Shown here one piece after another: positions 38,110 to 46,323 of a stretch of DNA of 64,000 nucleotides (position 1 is the first letter of the stretch; each line of letters opens with the position of its first letter). Location of the stretch: positions 2,728,001 through 2,792,000 of the forward strand of contig NZ_CP186925.1 in assembly GCF_049562855.1 (NCBI RefSeq), given 5' to 3'. The notes under the pieces were generated by a model, which saw only the letters and a list, made by a program, of their open reading frames with translations, was not told the origin of the DNA and searched no databases. The translations under genes and the position numbers were made by a program. The stretch is from Ruminococcus_C callidus (lineage in GTDB: Bacteria > Bacillota > Clostridia > Oscillospirales > Ruminococcaceae).

Positions 38110-39192
38110 TTATATCAGTTCTGCTAAAATGGTGTTGGATACGAGGAAGCCCTTGGGCGTGAATGCGATGCGTTCGCCGACTTTTTGCAGAAAGCCCAGC
38201 TTGCAATAACGTTCTGCCGCCGCTTGCTTTTCTGCCAGCCACGAAGCCGGAACACCCTCTGTCAACCGCATGCCCAGCAGCAGCTTTTCCTCTGGTGTGC
38301 AGGGCGTTTCGTCTTCGGTTTCGACTGGCTGCACCGGCTGCTCCAGAAAATCCGACACGGCAGACGGCACAAAAAACCGCTTGCCGTTCCAGCAGGAATG
38401 TGCAGACGGTCCGATGCCCAGATAGGGTTCGCAGTGCCAGTACTTGCAGTTGTGCCGGCTCTCGAAACCGGCTTTGGCAAAGTTGGAGATCTCGTATTGC
38501 AAAAAGCCAGCTGCCCCCAGCTGCTCCACCGCCTGCAAGTAGAGGTCTGCCGCGGTGTCATCGTCGGGACAGCATTCCGCCACGTGCTGCACGGCAAAAG
38601 GCGTTCCCTGCTCTACCTTTAATAAGTAGGCAGACACGTGTGTAATGGGCAGCTGCACCAGCCGGGAAATGGTCTGCTCCAGTTCGTCCGCCGTCTGCTC
38701 CGGCAGTGCCAGCATCAGGTCACAGGACAGGTTCCGGAAGCCCGCTTCTGCGGCAGCGTATACCGTTTCCACAGCCTCCTGTGCCGTGTGCAACCGTCCC
38801 AGCCGTTTCAGCTGGGCATCGGACAGGGACTGCACCCCCAGAGAAAGCCGGTTGATGCCTGCGTGGCGAAGTTCCCGCAGCTGCTCCGGTGTCACAGTGG
38901 CAGGATTTGCCTCCAGTGTGATCTCCGCATCTGCGGACAGGGCAAACTGTTCCGCCGCCGTTTCCAGAATTTGTGTGATCTGTGCAGGCAGCAACAGCGA
39001 GGGCGTTCCGCCGCCGAAATAGACCGTGTCCACGCGTTCCGGCTGGGCAGCGTTTCCGTAATGCCGCAAGTTCCGGCAGACTGCCGCAGTGTAGGCGGTC
39101 AGCAGTTCCGGCTGTGCCGGCACGGAATAAAAGTTGCAGTAGGGACACTTCCGGCGGCAGAACGGCACGTGCAGATAAAGTCCGGCACCCAT
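38110..39192 (-). CDS. hemW: HemW, radical SAM heme chaperone
   Basis: 360 residues. The cluster motif is LYLHVPFCRRKCPYCNFYS (CxxxCxxC followed by Cys in the CNF context), then DTVYFGGGTPSLL, ITLEANPATVT, INRLSLGVQSLSDAQLKRLGR and DLMLALPEQTADEL. The C-terminal HemW region includes YEISNFAKAGFESRHNCKYW and YLGIGPSAHS. The HNxxYW motif identifies HemW rather than the coproporphyrinogen dehydrogenase HemN. The start overlaps the stop of the upstream zinc-ribbon gene by one base. Confidence 0.93.
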   Translation of the reverse strand: MGAGLYLHVPFCRRKCPYCNFYSVPAQPELLTAYTAAVCRNLRHYGNAAQPERVDTVYFGGGTPSLLLPAQITQILETAAEQFALSADAEITLEANPATVTPEQLRELRHAGINRLSLGVQSLSDAQLKRLGRLHTAQEAVETVYAAAEAGFRNLSCDLMLALPEQTADELEQTISRLVQLPITHVSAYLLKVEQGTPFAVQHVAECCPDDDTAADLYLQAVEQLGAAGFLQYEISNFAKAGFESRHNCKYWHCEPYLGIGPSAHSCWNGKRFFVPSAVSDFLEQPVQPVETEDETPCTPEEKLLLGMRLTEGVPASWLAEKQAAAERYCKLGFLQKVGERIAFTPKGFLVSNTILAELI

Positions 39193-39518
39193 CAGCTTAA
39201 CACGTCGTTCCGGATCGGCTTCACCAGCGGACCGAAAAATGCATCAAAGAGCCGGCACAGCACGAACGCTGCCGCAACAGCCCCCACCATGTAGACGTAG
39301 TCCCAGTTGGAATTGCCCTTGAAGTAGACCAGCAGGACAACCACGAGGGCAGCAATATAGACCACTGCACTGAAGATCATCGATGCAACGCCGTTGACGC
39401 AGTGCTGTCCACATTCCATGCAGACTTTTCCTTTGGTACGCAGTCCGCCGGCAAACGCCTTTTTCCACGGGTTAAACGATTTTGCTCCGCAATAGGGGCA
39501 GGTATAGATCGATTTCAT
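39192..39518 (-). CDS. Small zinc-ribbon membrane protein
   Basis: 108 residues. An N-terminal CPYC ... CMEC pair forms a zinc ribbon (MKSIYTCPYCGAKSFNPWKKAF; GKVCMECGQHC), followed by two hydrophobic segments (MIFSAVVYIAALVVVLLVYF; YVYMVGAVAAAFVLCRLF). Function unknown. It starts the transcript that continues into hemW, from a consensus promoter at 39587-39615. Confidence 0.75.
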   Translation of the reverse strand: MKSIYTCPYCGAKSFNPWKKAFAGGLRTKGKVCMECGQHCVNGVASMIFSAVVYIAALVVVLLVYFKGNSNWDYVYMVGAVAAAFVLCRLFDAFFGPLVKPIRNDVLS

Positions 39519-39586
39519 AAATCAGATTCCTTTCAAAAAGTTTCCGGCGAGGCTGAAGCTGCCGGATAAATTTATTGGATAAATTT

Positions 39587-39615
39587 ATTATAGTGTGTTC
39601 CGGACAAAATGTCAA
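39587..39615 (-). promoter_or_regulatory. Promoter of the zinc-ribbon/hemW unit
   Basis: Minus strand TTGACA (39615-39610), 17-bp spacer, TATAAT (39592-39587), full consensus. A 13-bp direct repeat (GGATAAATTTATT twice, about 39564-39589) covers the start point and may be an operator. Confidence 0.88.
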
Positions 39616-39622
39616 GGCGACA

Positions 39623-39655
39623 AAAAACCGACTTTCACAAAGAAAGTCGGTTTTT
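39623..39655 (-). terminator. Terminator of the first LRR-dockerin gene
   Basis: Stem AAAAACCGACTTT with its complement around CACAAAG, A/T runs on both sides, 22 bases after the stop. It also abuts the divergent promoter region. Confidence 0.85.
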
Positions 39656-39677
39656 CGTTCAGCAAGGAAAACAGCAT

Positions 39678-41183
39678 TTACTTCGCGAGGACTTCTTCCC
39701 AAGAAGTGTCATATCCTGCTCCGCGGAGAGCCACGTAGTACATGATATAGAAGCTGTCGGTGGAATCCACTGTACCATTGCCGTCTACATCGGCGGCAGC
39801 GATCTGTTCAGCCGTCAGCCCGCCGTCATTGCCTACGGCAACGTTGGCGATGTAGAGCATGGTGTAAAAGATGTCGGTGGAGTCCAGCGTGTCGTTGCCG
39901 TCCAGGTCGCCCTTGGAAACAGTGGGGTCAGTGCCGATCAGGGCAAATTTGATGTTGTTTTCAGTTGCGTATTGTTGTGCGCAAGAATCGGCGTTGCCGT
40001 AGATGGTCAGGTTGTCACAACCGGAAAAAGCATCTTCTTCAATGCTGGTCACGCTGTCGGGTATTGTGATTTTGGTCAGACTGCTACAGCAATTAAAAGC
40101 ATAATATCCAATGCTTGTCACACTGTCCGGTATTGTGATTTCGGTCAGACTGTTACAATTAAGAAAAACTTGATTTCCAATGCTCGTCACACTGTCCGGT
40201 ATTGTGAGTTTAGTCAGACTACTACAACCAAAAAAAGCATTATCTCCAATACTTGTCACGCTGTCAGGTATGGTAATTTCCGTTAGACTGGTGCAATCAG
40301 CAAAAGAATATTCTCCGATGCTTGTCACGTTACCTGGCATTATGATCTTTGCTAAATCACTACACGATCTGAAAGCATAATCTTCAATACTTATCACGCT
40401 ATTCGGTATTGTGATTTCAGTCAAGCTGCTGCAATTGAAAAAAGCATCTTCTCCAATACTTGTCACACCATCAGGAATGATTACAGCTCCAGTACAAGCT
40501 TTACCGTTAATCAAAATATGGTTAACGATTACCAATGGGTTTTCTGCCTGCTTTGCTTCAAGCCAAGGCGTACCATCAAAAGCTAATGTTCCAATGTGCA
40601 CCACGCTGTCCGGTATCGTGATTTCAGCCAGGCTGCTACAACCGCTAAAAGCTAATTCTTCAATGCTCGTTACGCTGTCTGGTATTGTGATTTTTCTTAA
40701 ACTAGTGCACCCACTAAAAGCAAAATCCCAAATTCTCGTCACACTATCCGGTATTGTGATTTCAGTCAAGCTGGTACATTCAGAAAAACTCTCCCCACCA
40801 ATACTCGTTACGCCGTTTGGTATCATGATTGTAGTCAGACTGCTACAGCCACCAAAAGCACCCCCTCCAATACTCGTCACCGGTTTCCCGTCAATTTCCG
40901 CCGGAATTTCTAGCTCTCCAGCTGCGTCGTTATCACAATTTGTGATTCCAACTGTATCATCGTTATACACTTCATATTCCAATTGTGTCGTTCCAGTTCC
41001 CACACGAACGGTAGTCGTTCCCGTTCCCACAGGGACTCTTTCTGTTTCAGCCGTTTCCTCTGCACTCGCTGACAGCACTGTCCCTACGCTTTTCAGCACG
41101 TTTTCCACCCCGGAAAGCCCCACGCTCCCCAGGCAAAGCATCCCGGCGGTCATAGCTGCCACGACTTTTTTCCATATTTTCAT
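39678..41183 (-). CDS. Secreted leucine-rich-repeat (BspA-type) protein with C-terminal dockerin
   Basis: About 501 residues. N-terminal signal (MKIWKKVVAAMTAGMLCLGSVGLSG). The middle is about a dozen LRR_5/BspA repeats with the pattern TIPDSVTSIGDNAFFGCSSL. The C-terminus is a type I dockerin-like module of two calcium loops, GDLDGNDTLDSTDIFYTML and AADVDGNGTVDSTDSFYIM. Expected role is a cellulosome- or surface-docked binding protein; no catalytic domain is seen. ATG 41183 has AGGAGGG upstream. Close paralogue of the next gene upstream (41324-43108), with nearly identical dockerin and signal sequences; has its own promoter and terminator. Confidence 0.9.
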   Translation of the reverse strand: MKIWKKVVAAMTAGMLCLGSVGLSGVENVLKSVGTVLSASAEETAETERVPVGTGTTTVRVGTGTTQLEYEVYNDDTVGITNCDNDAAGELEIPAEIDGKPVTSIGGGAFGGCSSLTTIMIPNGVTSIGGESFSECTSLTEITIPDSVTRIWDFAFSGCTSLRKITIPDSVTSIEELAFSGCSSLAEITIPDSVVHIGTLAFDGTPWLEAKQAENPLVIVNHILINGKACTGAVIIPDGVTSIGEDAFFNCSSLTEITIPNSVISIEDYAFRSCSDLAKIIMPGNVTSIGEYSFADCTSLTEITIPDSVTSIGDNAFFGCSSLTKLTIPDSVTSIGNQVFLNCNSLTEITIPDSVTSIGYYAFNCCSSLTKITIPDSVTSIEEDAFSGCDNLTIYGNADSCAQQYATENNIKFALIGTDPTVSKGDLDGNDTLDSTDIFYTMLYIANVAVGNDGGLTAEQIAAADVDGNGTVDSTDSFYIMYYVALRGAGYDTSWEEVLAK

Positions 41184-41229
41184 TTTGAACACCCTCCTAA
41201 ATTTGTTATAGTAAAAGGTTTCCATTTCC

Positions 41230-41258
41230 ATTATATCATATCTGCGAAGAAAATGCAA
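41230..41258 (-). promoter_or_regulatory. Promoter of the first LRR-dockerin gene
   Basis: Minus strand TTGCAT (41258-41253), 17-bp spacer, TATAAT (41235-41230). Confidence 0.78.
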
Positions 41259-41273
41259 GAAAAAAATCAAAAA

Positions 41274-41310
41274 GCACCCTACAGAACCGTTTTTCCGTTC
41301 TGTAGAGTGC
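41274..41310 (-). terminator. Terminator of the second LRR-dockerin gene
   Basis: Strong stem of about 16 bp (GCACCCTACAGAAC arm) with a short loop, followed on the minus strand by a T-run, 13 bases after the stop. Confidence 0.88.
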
Positions 41311-41323
41311 CTATTCACATGGC

Positions 41324-43108
41324 TTATTTTGCGAGAACTTCTTCCCAAGAGGTGTTGTGTCCTGCCCCGTGGAGAGCCACGTAGTACATGATATAGAAGC
41401 TGTCGGTGGAATCCACTGTGCCGTTGCCGTCTACATCGGCGGCAGCGATCTGTTCAGCCGTCAGCCCGCCGTCATTGCCTACGGCAACGTTGGCGATGTA
41501 GAGCATAGTGTAGAAGATGTCGGTGGAGTCGATATTGTCGCTGCCATCGAGGTCGCCGCAAGTATAAGTTGCATTTACATCTGCAAATCGAATATTATGT
41601 TCCCTTGCGTAAGTTTCGGCGAAAGAGCCGGTATAGCCACGAATGATCAGATTATTGCAGTTATCAAAAGTACCATTTCCAATGCTTGTCACACTTTCCG
41701 GAATGGTGATTGTCTTTAAGCCGGTACAGCCGTCAAAAGCATGATCTCCAATACTCGTTACGCTGTCTGGAATGGTGATTTCCGTCAGACCAGTACAGCC
41801 GGAAAAAGCATTTTCTCCAACAGTTGTCACACTTTCCGGAATAGTAATTGTCTTTAAGCCAGTGCAGCCGCGAAAGGCATAATCGCTAATACTCGTTATG
41901 CTGTCCGGAATGGTAATTTTCGTCAAGTTGGTGCAACTATCAAAAGCATAATTGCCGATGCTTGTTACACTTTCTGGAATGGCGATTTCCGTCAAGCCGG
42001 TACATCTGTAAAAAGCACTATCTCCAATGCTTGTTACACTTTCCGGAATGGTAATTGCCGTCAGACCAGTACAGCTATCAAAAGCTCCTCCTGCAATACT
42101 TGTCACGCTGTCTGGTATGGTAACACTCCCAGTACAAGTTGTTCCATCAATCAAAGTTCCATTGATGATCACAAGTGGATTTTCCTCTTGCTTGGCTATA
42201 AGCCATGGTGTATTCGTAAAAACAAATCCTTCAATATTCGTCACACCGTCTGGAATGGTAACTTCCGTCAAGCTGGTACAGCCATAAAAGGCACTGTCAC
42301 CAATACTCGTCACACTGTCCGGAATCGTGATTTCCGTCAAGCTGGAACAGCCTCGAAAAGTACTGCTCCAAATATTCGTCACACTGTCTGGTATGGTGAT
42401 TTCCGTCAAACTGGTACAGCCGTAAAAAGTACTGCCTCCAATACTCGTTATACTATCTGGAACAACAATTTTTTTCAAATTGGTACAGCCGCAAAAAGCA
42501 CACTCTCCAATATACGTTACACTGTCCGGAATAGTCATTTCTATTAGACTGGTACATTTGTAAAAAGCCCCGCTGTAAATACGCGTCACACTGTTTGGAA
42601 TGACGACTTCCGTCAAGCTGGCACAACCGTAAAAAGCGTTATTTTCAATGCTTTTTACGCTGTCTGGTATGGCGATTTCCTTTAAGCTGATACAGCCGGA
42701 AAAGGTCTGAAATCCAACACTTGTTACGCCGTCCGGTATTGTGATTCCTGTCAAACTGGTACAGCCGTAAAAAGCATAATCTCCAATATTTATCACGCTG
42801 TCTGGTATCTTGACCTCTGTCAAACTGGTGCAGTCGCGAAAAGCATTATTTCCAATACTCGTCACAGGTTTTCTGTCAATCTCAGCCGGAATTTCAACGG
42901 AAGTAACACCCATATTGCACCCCGTAATTTCAATTTCACCTGCATTGGTTACACCATAGGACAAATTTCCATAAGTACCTTCTTCCGCACTCGCTGTCAG
43001 CATCGTTCCCGCAGATTCCAGCACACCCTGCAAGTCTGTCACGCCAACGCTTCCCACGCAAAGCACCCCCGCAGTCACCGCGGCAAGCACTTTTTTCCAC
43101 AACTTCAT
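41324..43108 (-). CDS. Secreted leucine-rich-repeat (BspA-type) protein with C-terminal dockerin, paralogue
   Basis: About 594 residues, same plan as the protein at 39678-41183 but with more LRR_5 units. Signal MKLWKKVLAAVTAGVLCVGSVGV, about 16 repeats (TIPDSVTSIGDSAFYGCTSL type), one irregular stretch with VFTNTPWLIAKQEENPLVIINGTLIDGTTC, then the dockerin with GDLDGSDNIDSTDIFYTML and AADVDGNGTVDSTDSFYIM. ATG 43108 is preferred because it gives spacing from GGAGGA and matches the paralogue. Own promoter and terminator. The pair looks like a recent tandem duplication with conserved ends and drifting middles. Confidence 0.9.
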   Translation of the reverse strand: MKLWKKVLAAVTAGVLCVGSVGVTDLQGVLESAGTMLTASAEEGTYGNLSYGVTNAGEIEITGCNMGVTSVEIPAEIDRKPVTSIGNNAFRDCTSLTEVKIPDSVINIGDYAFYGCTSLTGITIPDGVTSVGFQTFSGCISLKEIAIPDSVKSIENNAFYGCASLTEVVIPNSVTRIYSGAFYKCTSLIEMTIPDSVTYIGECAFCGCTNLKKIVVPDSITSIGGSTFYGCTSLTEITIPDSVTNIWSSTFRGCSSLTEITIPDSVTSIGDSAFYGCTSLTEVTIPDGVTNIEGFVFTNTPWLIAKQEENPLVIINGTLIDGTTCTGSVTIPDSVTSIAGGAFDSCTGLTAITIPESVTSIGDSAFYRCTGLTEIAIPESVTSIGNYAFDSCTNLTKITIPDSITSISDYAFRGCTGLKTITIPESVTTVGENAFSGCTGLTEITIPDSVTSIGDHAFDGCTGLKTITIPESVTSIGNGTFDNCNNLIIRGYTGSFAETYAREHNIRFADVNATYTCGDLDGSDNIDSTDIFYTMLYIANVAVGNDGGLTAEQIAAADVDGNGTVDSTDSFYIMYYVALHGAGHNTSWEEVLAK

Positions 43109-43153
43109 CTTCATTCCTCCGTTTCCTTTTCGTTGCAAAATACTTTCAATTAC

Positions 43154-43182
43154 AATATACCATATTTTTCGAAAAAAGTCAA
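43154..43182 (-). promoter_or_regulatory. Promoter of the second LRR-dockerin gene
   Basis: Minus strand TTGACT (43182-43177), 17-bp spacer, TATATT (43159-43154). Confidence 0.78.
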
Positions 43183-43198
43183 CTCTTTCACAAAAAAA

Positions 43199-43226
43199 GC
43201 GGGACAGAGAAGCTTCCCTATCCCGC
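43199..43226 (-). terminator. Terminator of the cytidylate-kinase-like gene
   Basis: GCGGGA...TCCCGC stem containing GGGAAGCTTCTCT, followed on the minus strand by seven Ts, 24 bases after the stop. Confidence 0.85.
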
Positions 43227-43249
43227 CTGTATCTATTCTTTCGAATGAC

Positions 43250-43861
43250 TTAATAAATGGTTTTCTTTGCGGTTTCTACCACAATATCCGCACAGAGTTC
43301 CAGCCCCAGTGCTCCGCTGTTCAGGCAGAGGTGGTAGTTGTCCTTGTCGTACCAGTTTCCGCCGGTGTTGATGCTGTAGAATGTTTCACGACGCTTGTCG
43401 ATCTTCCGCAGCATTGCCTCTACCCGCCGTTCGTCCACGTGATACTCCTGCACGGCACGTTCCGAACGGGACTTGGTGTCCGCGTAGATGAACACGTTGA
43501 ACAGGTTTTCCAGATCCCGCAGGATATAGCTTGCACAGCGTCCCACGATCACACAGTCGCCTTTTTCCGCCAGTTCCCGAATGATGTTGGTTTCGATGAT
43601 GTAGACCTTATCGGACAGCGGCAGGTTTTCCTCAATGGTGCGTGTAGGGCTGGAGGTCAGCATCAGAGTGTACAGAAAACTCTTGGGGGCAGCTTCCTCT
43701 GCGGTTTCCAGATAATCCATGGAAACATTGCAGCGTTCAGATGCCATTTGTAAAATTTCTCGATTATAACACGGAATGCCCAGCCGTTCTGCGATCATTT
43801 CGCCGATCTCACGGCCGCCGCTTGCATATTCTCTTTCAATGGTAATGATTCGATGACTCAT
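43250..43861 (-). CDS. Cytidylate kinase-like family protein
   Basis: 203 residues beginning MSHRIITIEREYASGGREIGEMIAERLGIPCYNREIL, the P-loop region of the cytidylate-kinase-like (AAA_26) family, where ASGGREIG takes the Walker A place. Then KGDCVIVGRCASYILRD, FIYADTKSRSERAVQEYHVDERRVEAMLRKIDKRRETFYSINTGGNWYDKDNYHLCLNSG. Common in gut Firmicutes as a stand-alone gene; not the essential Cmk. Function and substrate are unproven. GGAGG precedes the ATG; a weak promoter is upstream. Confidence 0.85.
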   Translation of the reverse strand: MSHRIITIEREYASGGREIGEMIAERLGIPCYNREILQMASERCNVSMDYLETAEEAAPKSFLYTLMLTSSPTRTIEENLPLSDKVYIIETNIIRELAEKGDCVIVGRCASYILRDLENLFNVFIYADTKSRSERAVQEYHVDERRVEAMLRKIDKRRETFYSINTGGNWYDKDNYHLCLNSGALGLELCADIVVETAKKTIY

Positions 43862-43920
43862 AGTAAAATGCCTCCTCTTGTTTGAAAAGCGGGCGTACCC
43901 GTTTTCCAGTGCTTTCTCTT

Positions 43921-43949
43921 ATTATAGCATACTTTGCAGTTTTTTGCAC
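43921..43949 (-). promoter_or_regulatory. Possible promoter of the cytidylate-kinase-like gene
   Basis: TATAAT (43926-43921) with GTGCAA 17 bases upstream; the -35 match is weak. Confidence 0.45.
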
Positions 43950-44040
43950 GTTTCACACGGGATTTTTTCTGGCTTCTATAAAAATTCTACATTTTGCACA
44001 TCTATATGGTGAATGATTTATGCATTATGACAATATCCGT

Positions 44041-46176
44041 TTACTTGGTAGCATTCTGAATGGCTTCGATGATTTCCGGATAATACCATGTGCAGTCCTT
44101 GCGGTTCAGCAGACCGAAACCGTTCTTCGTTTCGTTGTTGTCCCAGATAAAGCACTTGATGCCGTGCTTCTTGGCTGTGCTGAGATAATAGCTGAACCAT
44201 GCTACTCTTGCGGAGGTGTTTTCGTTCTTGTTCACGCAGCCGGTTTCGTCAATGATGACCGGAATGCCCTTGCTGACAAAGGTGTCGTCCAGATACTGGA
44301 ACATGGTGTCCAGTTCCTGCTTGTCGGCATCGTTGCCCCAGTCGGCACGGGTGTCGTCCGGACCGCAGAAATTCCACGGGGCGTAGATGTGCAGGGATAC
44401 GATCACATGGTCGTCTTTCGGAACCACCAGACCGCCGACAGCGTTCTTCTCCACGGACTGGGCATAGGTGCTGACAACCAGCGTTCTGTCCTTGTTGGAG
44501 CCACCGGAAGAACGGACTGTGTCCACAAATGCCTGATACAGGGCGTTGATAACGTCATAGGATTCCTGTGTGCCGCCGGTCCATTCCTCTGCGGAACCGA
44601 TCATACGCGGTTCGTTCATGCCCTCGAAGATCAGGCGGTGGTCGTAGTTCTGGAATGTAGCACAGATCTGCTTCCAGATGTTTGTCAGGGTGGACTTATC
44701 GCTTTCCAGTTTTTCACTGGAGGGTGTCAGCCATGTGTAGTCATCGTGGTGTACATTCACAATGACATACAGCCCGTCGTTATAGGCGTAGTCTACAACT
44801 TCCTTGACGCGGTTCATCCACGCCGCATCGATGGTGCCGTCGGCGGACATGTGCTCGCTCCACGTTACCGGCACACGAATGGCATTGAAGCCGGCAGCCT
44901 TTACAGTGTCGATCATCTGCTGGGTGGTTTTCGGGTTGCCCCAGCCGGTTTCCGTATCGCTGGAGCTGGTGTTGTAGCTGTCCAGTGAGTTGCCCAGATT
45001 CCAGCCCACCTTGATGTTCTCCACGATCTGCTTGCTGGTCATCGCGTTGACCTGCTCCGCAGTAGGTGTTTCACCGGAAACTGCTGCCACTTCCCCGCCC
45101 TTGGAGGACTCGTCCGACTTCGGCTCGGTCTTGGTGGTCGTTCCGGTGCTGTTGCTGTAGCGGACGCTGATGTTGTTCAGGGTAATGCTGGGCTGGTCGC
45201 TCCACCAGTACCCCAGCATCACATCGCCACTGGGGTCAATGCTCTCCTTGACATCGTCCGGCACGATCCACGTCAGGGAAAGGCTGGAGGAATCTGTGAA
45301 CACGCAGACGTTCTTGGTCTGATACCAGCCGGCATCGGTGGCACAGTCTGCGTTCTTGTCCACAGACACGCCGAACGCACCGGTGAACTTGCCCAGTGCA
45401 CCAGTGCTGCTGATGTCAAAGGTGACTGTCTGAAGCGTATCCTCTGCCCCGATCAGGTCGGACAGAGCGATCTTCGCTGTCTTGGCTGCCTCATCGTTGA
45501 AACTCAAAGTTGCAGCCGGACTGGCGGAATTGGTACCGTCTACCGGCACTTCCTTGGTACGGGTGTAGGTGCACACAATGCTGGACAGCTTCACCTGCTG
45601 CACGTTGCTCCACCAGTGTCCGAACAGGACTTCGCCGCTGGGGTCGATCTCCGTCTGGATCTCTGCGGGAACATTCCATGTGAATTCCGCATAGGCACTG
45701 TTCTGGGACTGCTCAAAGTCTGCCGCCTGATACCAGCCGGCATCGGTAGCACTGGCACAGCCGTCCTTGACGGAAACGCCGTAGCCGCCCTTGAAGTCGC
45801 CCAGACTGGACGAACCGTCGGCGGAGTACACGATAAAGGTAAAGGACTGTACCACGTCGCCCTCCTGAATAAAGTTATCCAGCTTGGCTTTGTAATTGTT
45901 GGTGGTATCGCTGCCCTTGTCCAGCATGGCATTGATGTCAGTCAGTTCCGTGCCCAACGTGGTGGAAACCGTTTCTGTGGGGCTGACGTGAACTGTGGTA
46001 GTTTCCGCGGTGGTGGTTTCTTCTGCGGCGGTGGTGGTTTCCTTTTCAGAGGATTCCTCGGCGGCAGAAGACTCCGGCTGGCTGCTGTCGCTGCTCTGCT
46101 TGCCGCAGCCGGTAAATGCCGAGCCAGCCAGCACACCAGCGAGAAGCAGTGCCGTCAATTTTTTCCATGATCTCAT
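44041..46176 (-). CDS. GH5-family glycoside hydrolase lipoprotein with two N-terminal binding-type modules
   Basis: About 711 residues. Lipoprotein signal MRSWKKLTALLLAGVLAGSAFTGC, with Cys24 as the anchor, then a Ser/Glu/Thr-rich linker. Two related beta-type modules (about 75-190 and 210-345), each with KDGCASATDAGWYQ / KNADCATDAGWYQ and GHWWSN / GYWWSD, look like carbohydrate-binding modules of Ruminococcus cellulases. The C-terminal GH5 barrel (about 380-705) has WNLGNSLDSY, VPVTWSEHM, VNVHHDDYTW, LIFEGMNEPR (acid/base Glu) and VIIDETGC (nucleophile Glu). Likely beta-1,4-glucanase at the cell surface. No dockerin. AAAGGA precedes the ATG, right behind a terminator-like hairpin. Confidence 0.92.
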   Translation of the reverse strand: MRSWKKLTALLLAGVLAGSAFTGCGKQSSDSSQPESSAAEESSEKETTTAAEETTTAETTTVHVSPTETVSTTLGTELTDINAMLDKGSDTTNNYKAKLDNFIQEGDVVQSFTFIVYSADGSSSLGDFKGGYGVSVKDGCASATDAGWYQAADFEQSQNSAYAEFTWNVPAEIQTEIDPSGEVLFGHWWSNVQQVKLSSIVCTYTRTKEVPVDGTNSASPAATLSFNDEAAKTAKIALSDLIGAEDTLQTVTFDISSTGALGKFTGAFGVSVDKNADCATDAGWYQTKNVCVFTDSSSLSLTWIVPDDVKESIDPSGDVMLGYWWSDQPSITLNNISVRYSNSTGTTTKTEPKSDESSKGGEVAAVSGETPTAEQVNAMTSKQIVENIKVGWNLGNSLDSYNTSSSDTETGWGNPKTTQQMIDTVKAAGFNAIRVPVTWSEHMSADGTIDAAWMNRVKEVVDYAYNDGLYVIVNVHHDDYTWLTPSSEKLESDKSTLTNIWKQICATFQNYDHRLIFEGMNEPRMIGSAEEWTGGTQESYDVINALYQAFVDTVRSSGGSNKDRTLVVSTYAQSVEKNAVGGLVVPKDDHVIVSLHIYAPWNFCGPDDTRADWGNDADKQELDTMFQYLDDTFVSKGIPVIIDETGCVNKNENTSARVAWFSYYLSTAKKHGIKCFIWDNNETKNGFGLLNRKDCTWYYPEIIEAIQNATK

Positions 46177-46202
46177 ATAGTTGTTCCTTTCTAAAAAAAC
46201 AA

Positions 46203-46229
46203 CGGATGCCAAAAGGATTTCAGCATCCG
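46203..46229 (-). terminator. Terminator-like hairpin directly before the GH5 ribosome site
   Basis: On the minus strand CGGATGC and GCATCCG pair (extended by GTT/AAC with a bulge), followed by TTGTTTTTTT and then the AAAGGA ribosome site. It can end pduL transcription or attenuate the GH5 gene. Confidence 0.7.
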
Positions 46230-46260
46230 CCGTTTGTCTTTCCATCAAAAATGCGATTAG

Positions 46261-46323
46261 GGAAACGCTGAATGAAGCCTGTGCATCAGATGCATCGTCA
46301 GGCGTACTTTATGCAGGATTTCC
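46261..46323. repeat. Family A variant element (63 bp)
   Basis: Ends GGAAACGCTG and GCAGGATTTCC, flanked by TTAG at 46257-46260 and 46324-46327. The right TTAG contains the TAA stop of pduL (minus strand). Confidence 0.7.
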
